In this document: positions 26,202 to 35,576 of the stretch, one piece after another
Layout: each line of letters starts with the position of its first letter
How positions within the stretch are numbered: position 1 is the stretch's first letter
Assembly: GCF_006716745.1 (NCBI RefSeq)
Contig: NZ_VFPP01000001.1
Coordinates: 7,761,386 to 7,825,385 of the forward strand
From: Saccharothrix saharensis
GTDB taxonomy: Bacteria > Actinomycetota > Actinomycetes > Mycobacteriales > Pseudonocardiaceae
Reading direction: 5' to 3'
Length of the DNA stretch: 64,000 bases
Program-made: the position numbers and the translations under genes
The notes under the pieces: model-generated
What the model was told of the DNA's origin: nothing
Databases searched by the model: none
What the model saw: the letters and a program-made list of their open reading frames with translations, nothing else

Positions 26202-27460
26202 TCCGCGGCTTCGTCCTCGGCCAGGATGGTCACCATCTCCTCGGGGATGTGGAACCGGGGCCCGTGTTCCGCGCTCATGTGGGGCATCAGGGGCGTGTCG
26301 ACCGACTGCGGCACGACACCGCGGCCCTTCAACATGCGGGTGATGCGCATGACCGGGCCGATGAAACCGCTCATGAGAGTGCTGTCGTCGAACCCGCCGA
26401 TCCGGTAAGCCGCCTCCTTGTCGATGAACCCGCCCCGTCGGGCCGCCTCACGGATGATCTCCGCGTGCGGTCGTTCCTCGAAGTCGAGGTGGCGGAGCAA
26501 CTCGGCCACCCCGTCGACCGACCAGAGCGCGCTCTCCTGGCTCTCGCTCACCCGGGCGACGTCGTCCACCGATTCGGTGCGCACCTCGACCTCCAGCGCG
26601 GACGCGCGCCGGAGCAGGTCGACGGGCCGCATCAGGTAGAGCTGCTTGCCGGCCGTGGTGGCGAACTCCTCGACCAGCTCGACCCGCGGGCCGAGGAAGT
26701 CCGAGCGGTAGCGCCACCACCAGTCCTCCTTCTCGTCGCCGGTCACGAAGAGCAGGTCGGTGTCGCGCCGCGCGGCTTCCTGCACCGCCTGCGCCCACAC
26801 CAGGTAGTCGCCCGCCGCGCCCTCGGGCAGGGTCGAGTCGTCCTTGCCCGCGTCGAGGTAGCCGGGCGGCTCCTTGGCCGCCGCACGCCGTTTCCCCTCC
26901 TGGACGAGCGCCTTCCACTGGCTGTGGTCGGGTTGCGCGCCGACCTTGCCGCGCAGCAGCGCCTCCAACCGGTCGAGCACCGGTTCGCGTCCCGGCACAC
27001 CCGGCGAGTCGGGCGACGGGGGCGTGTGCGACCTGATGGCGGTCTCCAACCGCGCGTGCAACGCGGCGACCTCGCCCCGGAGGTCGTCGCGGACCGCGTC
27101 GGCCACGGCCGTGGTCTTGGCCCACTGGTGCAGCGCGTCATCGGCGGCTCGGTGCTGCTTGGCCAGGGCGGCGAGCACCTGGTCGGTCGCCGCCGCACGG
27201 CCGGCCAGGACCGTCAGCCGGTTGCGCCAGAACTCGCGCATCACCTGGTGCGGTATCCACAGCCGGTCGCCCACGCGGCGCAGGAGGCCCAGCAGGTCGT
27301 CCCGGGTGGACTCGTTGTAGCGGTAGAGGTTGAGCAGCACGTTGGCGTCGACCACCACCAGGGCGGATCGGAGCGCGTCCGCCAGCTCCTCCTCGGGGGG
27401 ACGGCGGTAGCCGGGGAAGGCGTCGTAGATGCCCAAGCTGCCGTCTGCCTGCTCGACCAT
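26198..27460 (-). CDS. PIN-like domain protein
   Basis: 420 aa. The N-terminus reads ALVVVDANVLLNLYRYNEST with the first PIN acidic residue at Asp38, followed by LWIPHQVMREFWRNR. A second acidic cluster, LLFVTGDEKEDWWW, lies near residues 236-250. These match the PIN-like group of large standalone proteins (PIN_8 type), which are probable metal-dependent ribonucleases. A coiled region lies between them, and the C-terminal 150 residues are helical and not recognised. No antitoxin-like partner gene is adjacent. It is convergent with mceF. Confidence 0.8.
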   Translation of the reverse strand: MVEQADGSLGIYDAFPGYRRPPEEELADALRSALVVVDANVLLNLYRYNESTRDDLLGLLRRVGDRLWIPHQVMREFWRNRLTVLAGRAAATDQVLAALAKQHRAADDALHQWAKTTAVADAVRDDLRGEVAALHARLETAIRSHTPPSPDSPGVPGREPVLDRLEALLRGKVGAQPDHSQWKALVQEGKRRAAAKEPPGYLDAGKDDSTLPEGAAGDYLVWAQAVQEAARRDTDLLFVTGDEKEDWWWRYRSDFLGPRVELVEEFATTAGKQLYLMRPVDLLRRASALEVEVRTESVDDVARVSESQESALWSVDGVAELLRHLDFEERPHAEIIREAARRGGFIDKEAAYRIGGFDDSTLMSGFIGPVMRITRMLKGRGVVPQSVDTPLMPHMSAEHGPRFHIPEEMVTILAEDEAAD

Positions 27461-27493
27461 GTCCGGTAGATCGTCCCGCGGGCGGCCGGTGTT

Positions 27494-27898
27494 TCAGGCG
27501 GGGGAGACGTAGAACCAGACGCCGTCCTCGCGGACGAAGCGGCTGTTCTCGTGCAGCTCGTCGCGGTGGCCCTGCCACCGGTAGTGGGCGCGGAACTCGA
27601 CCGTGCCGGTCGTCTGGAACGGCGTGCCGCCCGTGCGGGACAGGACTTCGAGGTGCGTCCAGCGCTGCTCCGGGTCGAGGTCGAGCGAGGCCGGGCGGGT
27701 GCCGGGGTGCCAGGTGGCCAGCAGGTAGTCCTCGTCGCCCACCGCGAACGCGCTGTAGCGGGATCGCATGAGGGCCTCGGCCGTCGCCGCCTTGCGCCGA
27801 CCCCGGTGCAACGGCCCGCAGCACTCGTCGTACGGCTCGCCCCGGCCGCACGGGCACCGGCCCGCCTTCCCCGGCCCGCTCATCCCGGGCCCGCTCAT
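27494..27898 (-). CDS. YchJ-family protein with N-terminal SEC-C motif
   Basis: 134 aa. Near the N-terminus, RCPCGRGEPYDECCGPLH is a SEC-C zinc-binding motif (CxC...CC). It is followed by the YchJ/UPF0225 core: AEALMRSRYSAFAVGDEDYL, LATWHPGTRP, VEFRAHYRWQG and HENSRFVREDGVWFYV, an NTF2-like fold. The function of the family is unknown. The ATG at 27898 is taken because it overlaps the TGA of the upstream small gene (ATGA); ATG at 27883 is possible. Confidence 0.88.
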   Translation of the reverse strand: MSGPGMSGPGKAGRCPCGRGEPYDECCGPLHRGRRKAATAEALMRSRYSAFAVGDEDYLLATWHPGTRPASLDLDPEQRWTHLEVLSRTGGTPFQTTGTVEFRAHYRWQGHRDELHENSRFVREDGVWFYVSPA

Positions 27899-28164
27899 TC
27901 CGGCGTGTCGCACGCGGTGCGGCCGGAGCGGTCGTAACGCACCCACGCCAGCGCGTTCTCCGCCTCCCGGTCACCGGCCGCCGCCTCCGCGGCCAACGAC
28001 GCGTGCACCTGGTAGCGCAGGTCGGCGGGCACGGCGGGGTTGGTGAGCAGGTTCGCGCGGATCACCGGGCTCGGGTCGTCGGCGAGCGCCGCGACCGCGT
28101 CGGCGGGCGCGGACGGGTCGGTCGACAGCGCCTCGCGCGCGGCGGCGGACATCGGTTCGGTCAC
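27895..28164 (-). CDS. Small helical-repeat protein, hypothetical
   Basis: 89 aa. Two or three short units such as LSTDPSAPADAVAALADDPSP and ANLLTNPAVPADLRYQV resemble leucine-rich/HEAT-like variant repeats. The rest is Ala/Glu-rich. The GTG at 28164 lacks a clear RBS, and an ATG at 28152 is an alternative start. Translationally coupled to the YchJ-type gene. Function unknown. Confidence 0.65.
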   Translation of the reverse strand: MTEPMSAAAREALSTDPSAPADAVAALADDPSPVIRANLLTNPAVPADLRYQVHASLAAEAAAGDREAENALAWVRYDRSGRTACDTPE

Positions 28165-28182
28165 GGGACCAGGATAAGAGAG

Positions 28183-28231
28183 GAAGCGGCCCCCCTCCCG
28201 TTGACTGCCAGTCGGGGAGGGGGGCCGCTTC
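28183..28231. terminator. Strong bidirectional terminator hairpin
   Basis: GAAGCGGCCCCCCTCCC at 28183-28199 pairs almost perfectly with GGGGAGGGGGGCCGCTTC at 28214-28231. It lies between the 3' end of the GH6 gene and the 5' end of the small repeat gene, both leftward, so it mainly ends the cellulase transcript. Confidence 0.85.
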
Positions 28232-28248
28232 GAGGGCCGGCTACGGCG

Positions 28249-29661
28249 TCAGCCGCACGCCGCACCGTTCAAAGTGGGAGAAGTGAACGGTGGGGTACCG
28301 CCGCTGAAGCTCGCGTTGTACCCGATGGTCGCGGTACCACCGGTCGCGAGTCCGCCGTTCCAGGCCGCGTTACCGACGCGGACGATGTCGCCGCCGTCGG
28401 TCCACGTCCCGTTCCAGCCCTGGGAAACGGTCACACCGGGCGCGGAGAACGTCAGGGTCCAGCCGTTGATCGCCGCTCCCCGGTTCTCGATGACGATCTC
28501 GCCGGTGTAACCGCCCGACCACTGGCTCACCACGCGGTGCGTCACCCGGCATCCCCCTGGAGGGGGAGTGGTGGTCGTGGTGGTGGTCGTGGAAGTAGTG
28601 GTGGTCGTGGAGGTAGTGGTGGTCGTCGTGGTGGTGGTGGACGTCGGGCCGGCTGCGATGGCCAGGTCGTAGGCGCGTTGTGGCACGAACTGGCCGGCCT
28701 GGGCGATGCAGCCGTCGGCCTCGCCGGGCAGCTTGACCCACAGGAACGCGGCGATGCGGGAGTCGCCGGTGTTGGTCGTGCTGGGCGTGCCGATCGCGCG
28801 CCCGGCCGGGTCGCACCACTCGGTGCCCAGCGGGCCGTTGCCGTTGCGGCTGGTGTCGATCACCGCGGTCAGCCTGCCGTCGCCCAGGGCGTTGAGGATG
28901 TTCTTGGTGTAGGCCACCTCGTCGGACGTGCGCCGGTAGTTCGACACGTTGGACGCGATGCCGTCGGCGCTGTTGGAGATGTCGGCCGCACGCAACCGGT
29001 TGGCCGCCTCCGACGGGCTCAACCACGCCGAGTTGCCGATGTCGTAGTACACCTTCGCCTGCCCCGACCCGGACTTGAGCCTCTTGCCCGCGTACGCCAT
29101 CGACGCCCGGGTCTCCGACTGCTGGCTCTCGCTCTGGCAGTTGCTCATGATCGGCAGCACGTCCGGCTCCAGCACGATCGCCGCCGGCCGACCGGCCAAC
29201 CCCGCCGCGACCTCGTCCACCCACGCCCGGTAGGCCGAGTGCGACGGCGCGCCACCACCGCTGGCACCACCGCAGTCGCGGTTGGGGATGTTGTAGACCA
29301 CCAGGATCGGGATCTTCCCCGCCGACGCCGCCGCACCGACGTAGGAACCGACCTCCGAACGCACCGTCGAGGTGTTCGTCGTGGTGAACCACCGCGCCGC
29401 CGGCACCGACGCGATCCGGTCACGGATCACCGCCGCACGCGAATCACCGGGATTGGCCGCGACCCACCTCGCACTCGACGTGTTCGGGTCGACGTAGAAC
29501 GCCGAGTCGGCCGCCTGGGCGGTCGTCGCGCCACCGCCGAGGACCAGGGCCACCGCGCTGGCCACCAACGCGCTGGAGAGCGCGCCGGCGGTCGCCAGCC
29601 TGGCCTTGTGCCGAGGACGTGGGGTGTCGTGGCCGCGGTCGCGGGTGGTGTGTGCTCGCAT
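28249..29661 (-). CDS. Secreted GH6 cellulase with C-terminal CBM2
   Basis: 470 aa. A long twin-Arg-free signal peptide ends near AQA (about 50). The GH6 catalytic domain spans about 52-333: VVYNIPNRDCGG, the catalytic-acid block IVLEPDVLP, IASNVSNYR and AFLWVKLPGEADG. A Thr-rich linker (about 334-370) leads to a CBM2 at 371-470 (SQWSGGYTGEIVIENRGAAING, SQGWNGTW, NAAWNGGLATGG). GH6 enzymes cleave beta-1,4-glucan by inversion; the compact domain suggests an endoglucanase. The ATG at 29661 follows GAGGACCCG. A CebR-type box lies 44 bases upstream, next to a probable -10, so cellobiose-type induction is expected. Confidence 0.92.
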   Translation of the reverse strand: MRAHTTRDRGHDTPRPRHKARLATAGALSSALVASAVALVLGGGATTAQAADSAFYVDPNTSSARWVAANPGDSRAAVIRDRIASVPAARWFTTTNTSTVRSEVGSYVGAAASAGKIPILVVYNIPNRDCGGASGGGAPSHSAYRAWVDEVAAGLAGRPAAIVLEPDVLPIMSNCQSESQQSETRASMAYAGKRLKSGSGQAKVYYDIGNSAWLSPSEAANRLRAADISNSADGIASNVSNYRRTSDEVAYTKNILNALGDGRLTAVIDTSRNGNGPLGTEWCDPAGRAIGTPSTTNTGDSRIAAFLWVKLPGEADGCIAQAGQFVPQRAYDLAIAAGPTSTTTTTTTTTSTTTTTSTTTTTTTTPPPGGCRVTHRVVSQWSGGYTGEIVIENRGAAINGWTLTFSAPGVTVSQGWNGTWTDGGDIVRVGNAAWNGGLATGGTATIGYNASFSGGTPPFTSPTLNGAACG

Positions 29662-29704
29662 CGGGTCCTCGCAGCGTCGGTGCTGAACGGGGGCTGACTT
29701 GACC

Positions 29705-29718
29705 TGGGAGCGCTCCCA
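29705..29718. promoter_or_regulatory. CebR-type operator upstream of GH6-CBM2
   Basis: TGGGAGCGCTCCCA, perfectly palindromic and extended by one C/G pair on each side. It matches the 14-base operator of Streptomyces CebR and Thermobifida CelR, LacI-family repressors released by cello-oligosaccharides. It lies just downstream of the presumed -10 of the GH6 gene. Confidence 0.9.
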
Positions 29719-29727
29719 GGTGGCAGG

Positions 29728-29757
29728 ACTGTAGCCAGTGGGAAACGGTGAAGAAAA
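29728..29757 (-). promoter_or_regulatory. Candidate promoter of the GH6-CBM2 gene
   Basis: On the minus strand TTTTCT (29752-29757) and TACAGT (29728-29733) are 18 bases apart. TACAGTCC is followed at once by the CebR-type box, the same arrangement as upstream of the GH9 gene. Transcription would start inside or beside the operator, which suits repression. Confidence 0.5.
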
Positions 29758-30034
29758 GAGGGCGTGATCGGCCGGCGCCTCACGCCGGTTTATACGGTCC
29801 GTGAAGAAAACGCCGGATGAACAGCACCTGAGACCGGTCGCCCGCCGATGAACGCGGTGTTCGCCACGCTCGGTCATGTTTTCCCGCCTCCACTGGGCCG
29901 ATCGAGTGAGTGAGATCCGGGTCACGGCATGTTCGAAGTTGATGTCGAAAAAGTTGTCGAATTACGCCGTGCGGTCGTGGTCCCGCTGGTCCGAAAAGCC
30001 CAAGCCTGGTGCTTTAAACCGGACATTCCTAGTC

Positions 30035-30048
30035 TGGGAACGCTCCCA
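30035..30048. promoter_or_regulatory. CebR-type operator upstream of GH3-CBM2
   Basis: TGGGAACGCTCCCA, one mismatch from the perfect palindrome, 40 bases before the GH3 ATG. TAGTCT overlaps its left edge and could be the -10. The divergent GH6 gene has its own box, so the two are controlled separately. Confidence 0.85.
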
Positions 30049-30088
30049 GCCCATTCTCGGGCCCTGTTCCCGACCCGGAGGCAACGCA

Positions 30089-32299
<2,211 letters not shown>

Positions 32300-32320
32300 C
32301 ACGCCGCCGTGATCACTTTC

Positions 32321-32334
32321 TGGGAGCGCTCCCC
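32321..32334. promoter_or_regulatory. CebR-type operator, distal copy upstream of GH9
   Basis: TGGGAGCGCTCCCC, a single mismatch in the last base. It lies 22 bases after the GH3 stop and 145 bases upstream of the second box, so it may assist looping or be a degenerate copy. Confidence 0.75.
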
Positions 32335-32429
32335 TACGCTGCGTCGTTCGGCCCAGCGATCGCGGACATTCGGCCCAGGGTCTGAAGGCCTTCAGGTCGT
32401 AGTTGTCAAGGCTTTGTGGTTGAACCCTC

Positions 32430-32458
32430 TTTTCACGGTGTTTCTGTGCGGTTACAGT
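32430..32458 (+). promoter_or_regulatory. Candidate promoter of the GH9 gene
   Basis: TTTTCA (32430-32435) and TACAGT (32453-32458) are 17 bases apart, and the CebR-type box begins eight bases after the -10. The TACAGTCC plus operator layout repeats that of the GH6 gene. Confidence 0.55.
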
Positions 32459-32465
32459 CCCGGAC

Positions 32466-32479
32466 TGGGAGCGCTCCCA
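32466..32479. promoter_or_regulatory. CebR-type operator, proximal copy upstream of GH9
   Basis: Perfect TGGGAGCGCTCCCA with flanking C/G, 36 bases before the GH9 ATG and directly after the candidate -10. This is the copy expected to block transcription. Confidence 0.9.
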
Positions 32480-32515
32480 GAAAACCTCCACCGCCCTGCC
32501 CCTCGGAGGCACCGC

Positions 32516-35458
32516 ATGCGACGACGCATGTCCGGAGCACTGGCCGGCACGCTCGCTGTGCTGGTCAGCGCCTTGACGCTGACCCCGTTCCAGCCGTCCG
32601 CGACCGCCGCGCCCGCGTTCAACTACGGCGAGGCCCTGCAGAAGTCGATCTGGTTCTACGACGCCCAGCGGTCCGGCGACCTGCCCGCGGACAACCGGGT
32701 GAACTGGCGCGGCGACTCGGCGTTGCGCGACGGCAGCGACGTGGGGATCGACCTCTCGGGCGGCTTCTACGACGCGGGCGACCACGTCAAGTTCGGCCTC
32801 CCGTTCGGCGCCACGATGACCATGCTGGCGTGGGGCGCGGTGGAGAACCGCGAGGCCTACGAGAACTCGGGTCAGCTGCGCCACCTCATGGCCAACCTCA
32901 AGTGGGGCACGGACTGGATCATCAAGGCGCACCCGTCGCCGAACGTGGTGTACGGGCAGGTCGGCAAGGGCGACGACGACCACAAGTGGTGGGGCGCGGC
33001 CGAGGTCATGCAGATGGCCCGCCCGGCGTACAAAGTGGACGCCTCGTGCCCCGGCTCGGACCTCGCGGGCGAGTACGCGGCGGCGATGGCGTCGGCCTCG
33101 ATGGTGTTCAAGGCGACCGACCCGACCTACGCGGCCACGTTGCTGACCCACGCGAAGCAGCTCTACACCTTCGCCGACACCTACCGCGGCAAGTACAGCT
33201 CCTGCATCACCGACTCGGCGAACTTCTACAACTCGTGGAGCGGCTACCAGGACGAGCTGGTGTGGGGCGCGATCTGGCTCTACCGCGCCACCGGTGACGC
33301 GAGCTACCTGACCAAGGCCAAGGCGGAGTACCCCAAGCTGTCCACCGAGCCGCAGACCACGACGCGCTCGTACCGCTGGACCATCGCGTGGGACGACAAG
33401 TCCTACGGCGCCTACGCGCTGCTGGCCAAGCTGACCGGTGAGGCCGAGTACGTCGCCGACGCCAACCGGTGGCTGGACTACTGGACCACCGGCTACAACG
33501 GCAACCGCGTGCGGTACTCGCCGGGCGGCCAGGCGCACCTCGACACCTGGGGCTCGCTGCGGTACGCCGCCAACACCGCGTTCGTCGCGCTGGTCTACAG
33601 CGACTGGCTGCGCGAGCGCGACGCCGCCAGGGCGGCCACCTACCACGACTTCGGCGTGCGGCAGATCAACTACGCGCTGGGCGACAACCCGCGCAGCGCC
33701 AGCTACGTCGTCGGCTTCGGCGCCAACCCGCCGCGCAACCCGCACCACCGCACCGCGCACGGCGCGTGGGCCGACACCATGCAGGACCCCGTGACCAGCA
33801 GGCACGTCCTGTACGGCGCGCTGGTCGGCGGCCCCGGCACGAACAACGACGCGTACAAGGACGACCGCACCGACTTCGTCGCCAACGAGGTCGCGCTGGA
33901 CTACAACGCCGCGTTCACCGGCGCGCTCGCCCGGCTCTACCAGGAGTACGGCGGCACGCCGCTGGCCAACTTCCCGGTCGCCGAGGCCACCGACGGCCCC
34001 GAGCTGACCGTGCAGGCGTCGGTCAACCAGAGCGCGACCGGCTTCACCGAGATCAAGGCGTTCGTCTTCAACAAGACCGCGTGGCCGGCCCGGATGTTCA
34101 ACGGCTCGCTGCGCTACTACTTCACCCTCGACGGCGCCACCACGCCGAGCCAGATCACCGTCACCACCAACTACAACCAGTGCGGCACGCCGAGCGCGCC
34201 CAAGCAGCACAGCGGCTCGGTGTACTACGTGGACGTGCCGTGCCCCGGCGTGTACCCGGGCGGCCAGTCCGCGCACAAGCACGAGGTGCAGTTCCGCATC
34301 ACCAGCGCCGGCTCCTGGGACCCGTCCAACGACTGGTCCTACGAGGGCCTGGGCACGGGCAACACGGTCGCGCTGACCGACCGCCTGGTGCTCGTGCAGG
34401 ACGGCGCGGTGCAGTGGGGCAAGGAGCCCGGCCCGGCGGTGGTCGACCGCGAGGCGCCCACCGTCCCCACCGGGCTGCGGGCGGTCGCCGGTCCGAACAA
34501 CACCTTCACCCTGGGCTGGAACGCCTCCACCGACAACGTCGGGGTGGCCGGCTACGACGTGCTGCGGGCGGACGGCACGGTCGTAGGTGCCACGGCCACC
34601 CCGACGTTCCCCCTCTCCGGTCTCGCGCCCGGCTCGCACTCCTTCTCGGTGCGGGCCAAGGACGCGGCGGGCAACGTGTCGGCGGCGAGCACGCCGATCG
34701 TGATCACGGTGGCGGACAACGGCGACCGCGAGGCGCCGACGGTCCCGAGTGGACTCACCGCCTCCGCGATCACCAGCACCGGCGCGACGATCCGCTGGAC
34801 CGCCTCCACCGACAACAACGCCGTGGTGGGCTACGACGTCCTGCGCGCGGACGGCTCGGTCGCGGCCACCACGACCGGCGTGAGCCACCAGCTGACCGGC
34901 CTCACCGCCGACACGGCCTACACCTTCGCCGTCCGCGCCCGCGACGCCGCCGGCAACGCCTCCGCGGCGAGCACGGCGGTGACGTTCCGCACCACGACCG
35001 GCGGCCCGACCGGCCCGATCGCCGTGCAGCAGCGCGGCAACGGCTCGGCCTCGGCCAACCAGATCGGCGCGACGCTCGCCCTGGTCAACCGCGGCGCGGC
35101 GGCGGTCGACCGGTCCGCGGTCACCCTCCGGTACTGGTTCACCGGCGACACGGCCAACGCCAACTACCAGGTGTTCTGCGACTGGGCGGTGGTCGGCTGC
35201 GCCAACGTGCGCGCCACCGTGGTGAAGCTGCCCGACGCGCGGCCGGGCGCGGACTCCTACCTCCAGGTGTCGTTCACCGCGGGCACGCTCGCCGCGGGTG
35301 CGAGCACCGGCGACATCCAGTTGCGGGTGGCCAAGTCCGACTGGTCGACCTTCAACCAGGCCGACGACCACAGCTACCGGGTCAGCGCGACCCTCACCGA
35401 CTTCGACCGGGTGACCGCCTACACCGGCGGTTCCCTCACCTGGGGCACCGAGCCCTAG
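32516..35458 (+). CDS. Secreted multidomain GH9 cellulase: GH9-CBM3c-FN3-FN3-CBM3
   Basis: 980 aa. A signal peptide ends near residue 32. GH9 spans about 34-460, with the catalytic-Asp block FYDAGDHVKFGLP (85-96), NPHHRTAHG and the catalytic-Glu block NEVALDYNAAFTGAL. A CBM3c follows at about 495-640 (TGFTEIKAFVFNKTAWPARM), then two FN3 domains at about 643-733 and 736-826, both opening DREAPTVPxGL, and a CBM3 at about 835-980 (RYWFTGDTANANYQVFCDW). GH9 with CBM3c is the classic processive endoglucanase layout. The ATG at 32516 has GGAGG before it. Two CebR-type boxes lie upstream. Confidence 0.93.
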   Translation: MRRRMSGALAGTLAVLVSALTLTPFQPSATAAPAFNYGEALQKSIWFYDAQRSGDLPADNRVNWRGDSALRDGSDVGIDLSGGFYDAGDHVKFGLPFGATMTMLAWGAVENREAYENSGQLRHLMANLKWGTDWIIKAHPSPNVVYGQVGKGDDDHKWWGAAEVMQMARPAYKVDASCPGSDLAGEYAAAMASASMVFKATDPTYAATLLTHAKQLYTFADTYRGKYSSCITDSANFYNSWSGYQDELVWGAIWLYRATGDASYLTKAKAEYPKLSTEPQTTTRSYRWTIAWDDKSYGAYALLAKLTGEAEYVADANRWLDYWTTGYNGNRVRYSPGGQAHLDTWGSLRYAANTAFVALVYSDWLRERDAARAATYHDFGVRQINYALGDNPRSASYVVGFGANPPRNPHHRTAHGAWADTMQDPVTSRHVLYGALVGGPGTNNDAYKDDRTDFVANEVALDYNAAFTGALARLYQEYGGTPLANFPVAEATDGPELTVQASVNQSATGFTEIKAFVFNKTAWPARMFNGSLRYYFTLDGATTPSQITVTTNYNQCGTPSAPKQHSGSVYYVDVPCPGVYPGGQSAHKHEVQFRITSAGSWDPSNDWSYEGLGTGNTVALTDRLVLVQDGAVQWGKEPGPAVVDREAPTVPTGLRAVAGPNNTFTLGWNASTDNVGVAGYDVLRADGTVVGATATPTFPLSGLAPGSHSFSVRAKDAAGNVSAASTPIVITVADNGDREAPTVPSGLTASAITSTGATIRWTASTDNNAVVGYDVLRADGSVAATTTGVSHQLTGLTADTAYTFAVRARDAAGNASAASTAVTFRTTTGGPTGPIAVQQRGNGSASANQIGATLALVNRGAAAVDRSAVTLRYWFTGDTANANYQVFCDWAVVGCANVRATVVKLPDARPGADSYLQVSFTAGTLAAGASTGDIQLRVAKSDWSTFNQADDHSYRVSATLTDFDRVTAYTGGSLTWGTEP

Positions 35459-35467
35459 CACCAGTCT

Positions 35468-35506
35468 CGGCACGGGGCGTTCTGCGCGCCCAGGCGTCCC
35501 GTGCCG
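35468..35506 (+). terminator. Hairpin between GH9 and GH48 genes
   Basis: CGGCACGGG at 35468-35476 pairs with CCCGTGCCG at 35498-35506, starting ten bases after the GH9 stop. It may terminate the GH9 transcript fully or partly. No CebR-type box or clear promoter lies in the 118-base gap, so GH48 may depend on read-through. Confidence 0.6.
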
Positions 35507-35576
35507 ACTCCACTCTCCGCCACGCCGCTTTTTCAAGCTCGCGGGTCAATGGCTGATCCGTGCAGGAGGAGGACGC

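Noticed and set aside
28560..28660. ACN/GTN repeat tract as an independent microsatellite locus
   Set aside because: It encodes the Thr linker of the GH6 gene and stays in frame.
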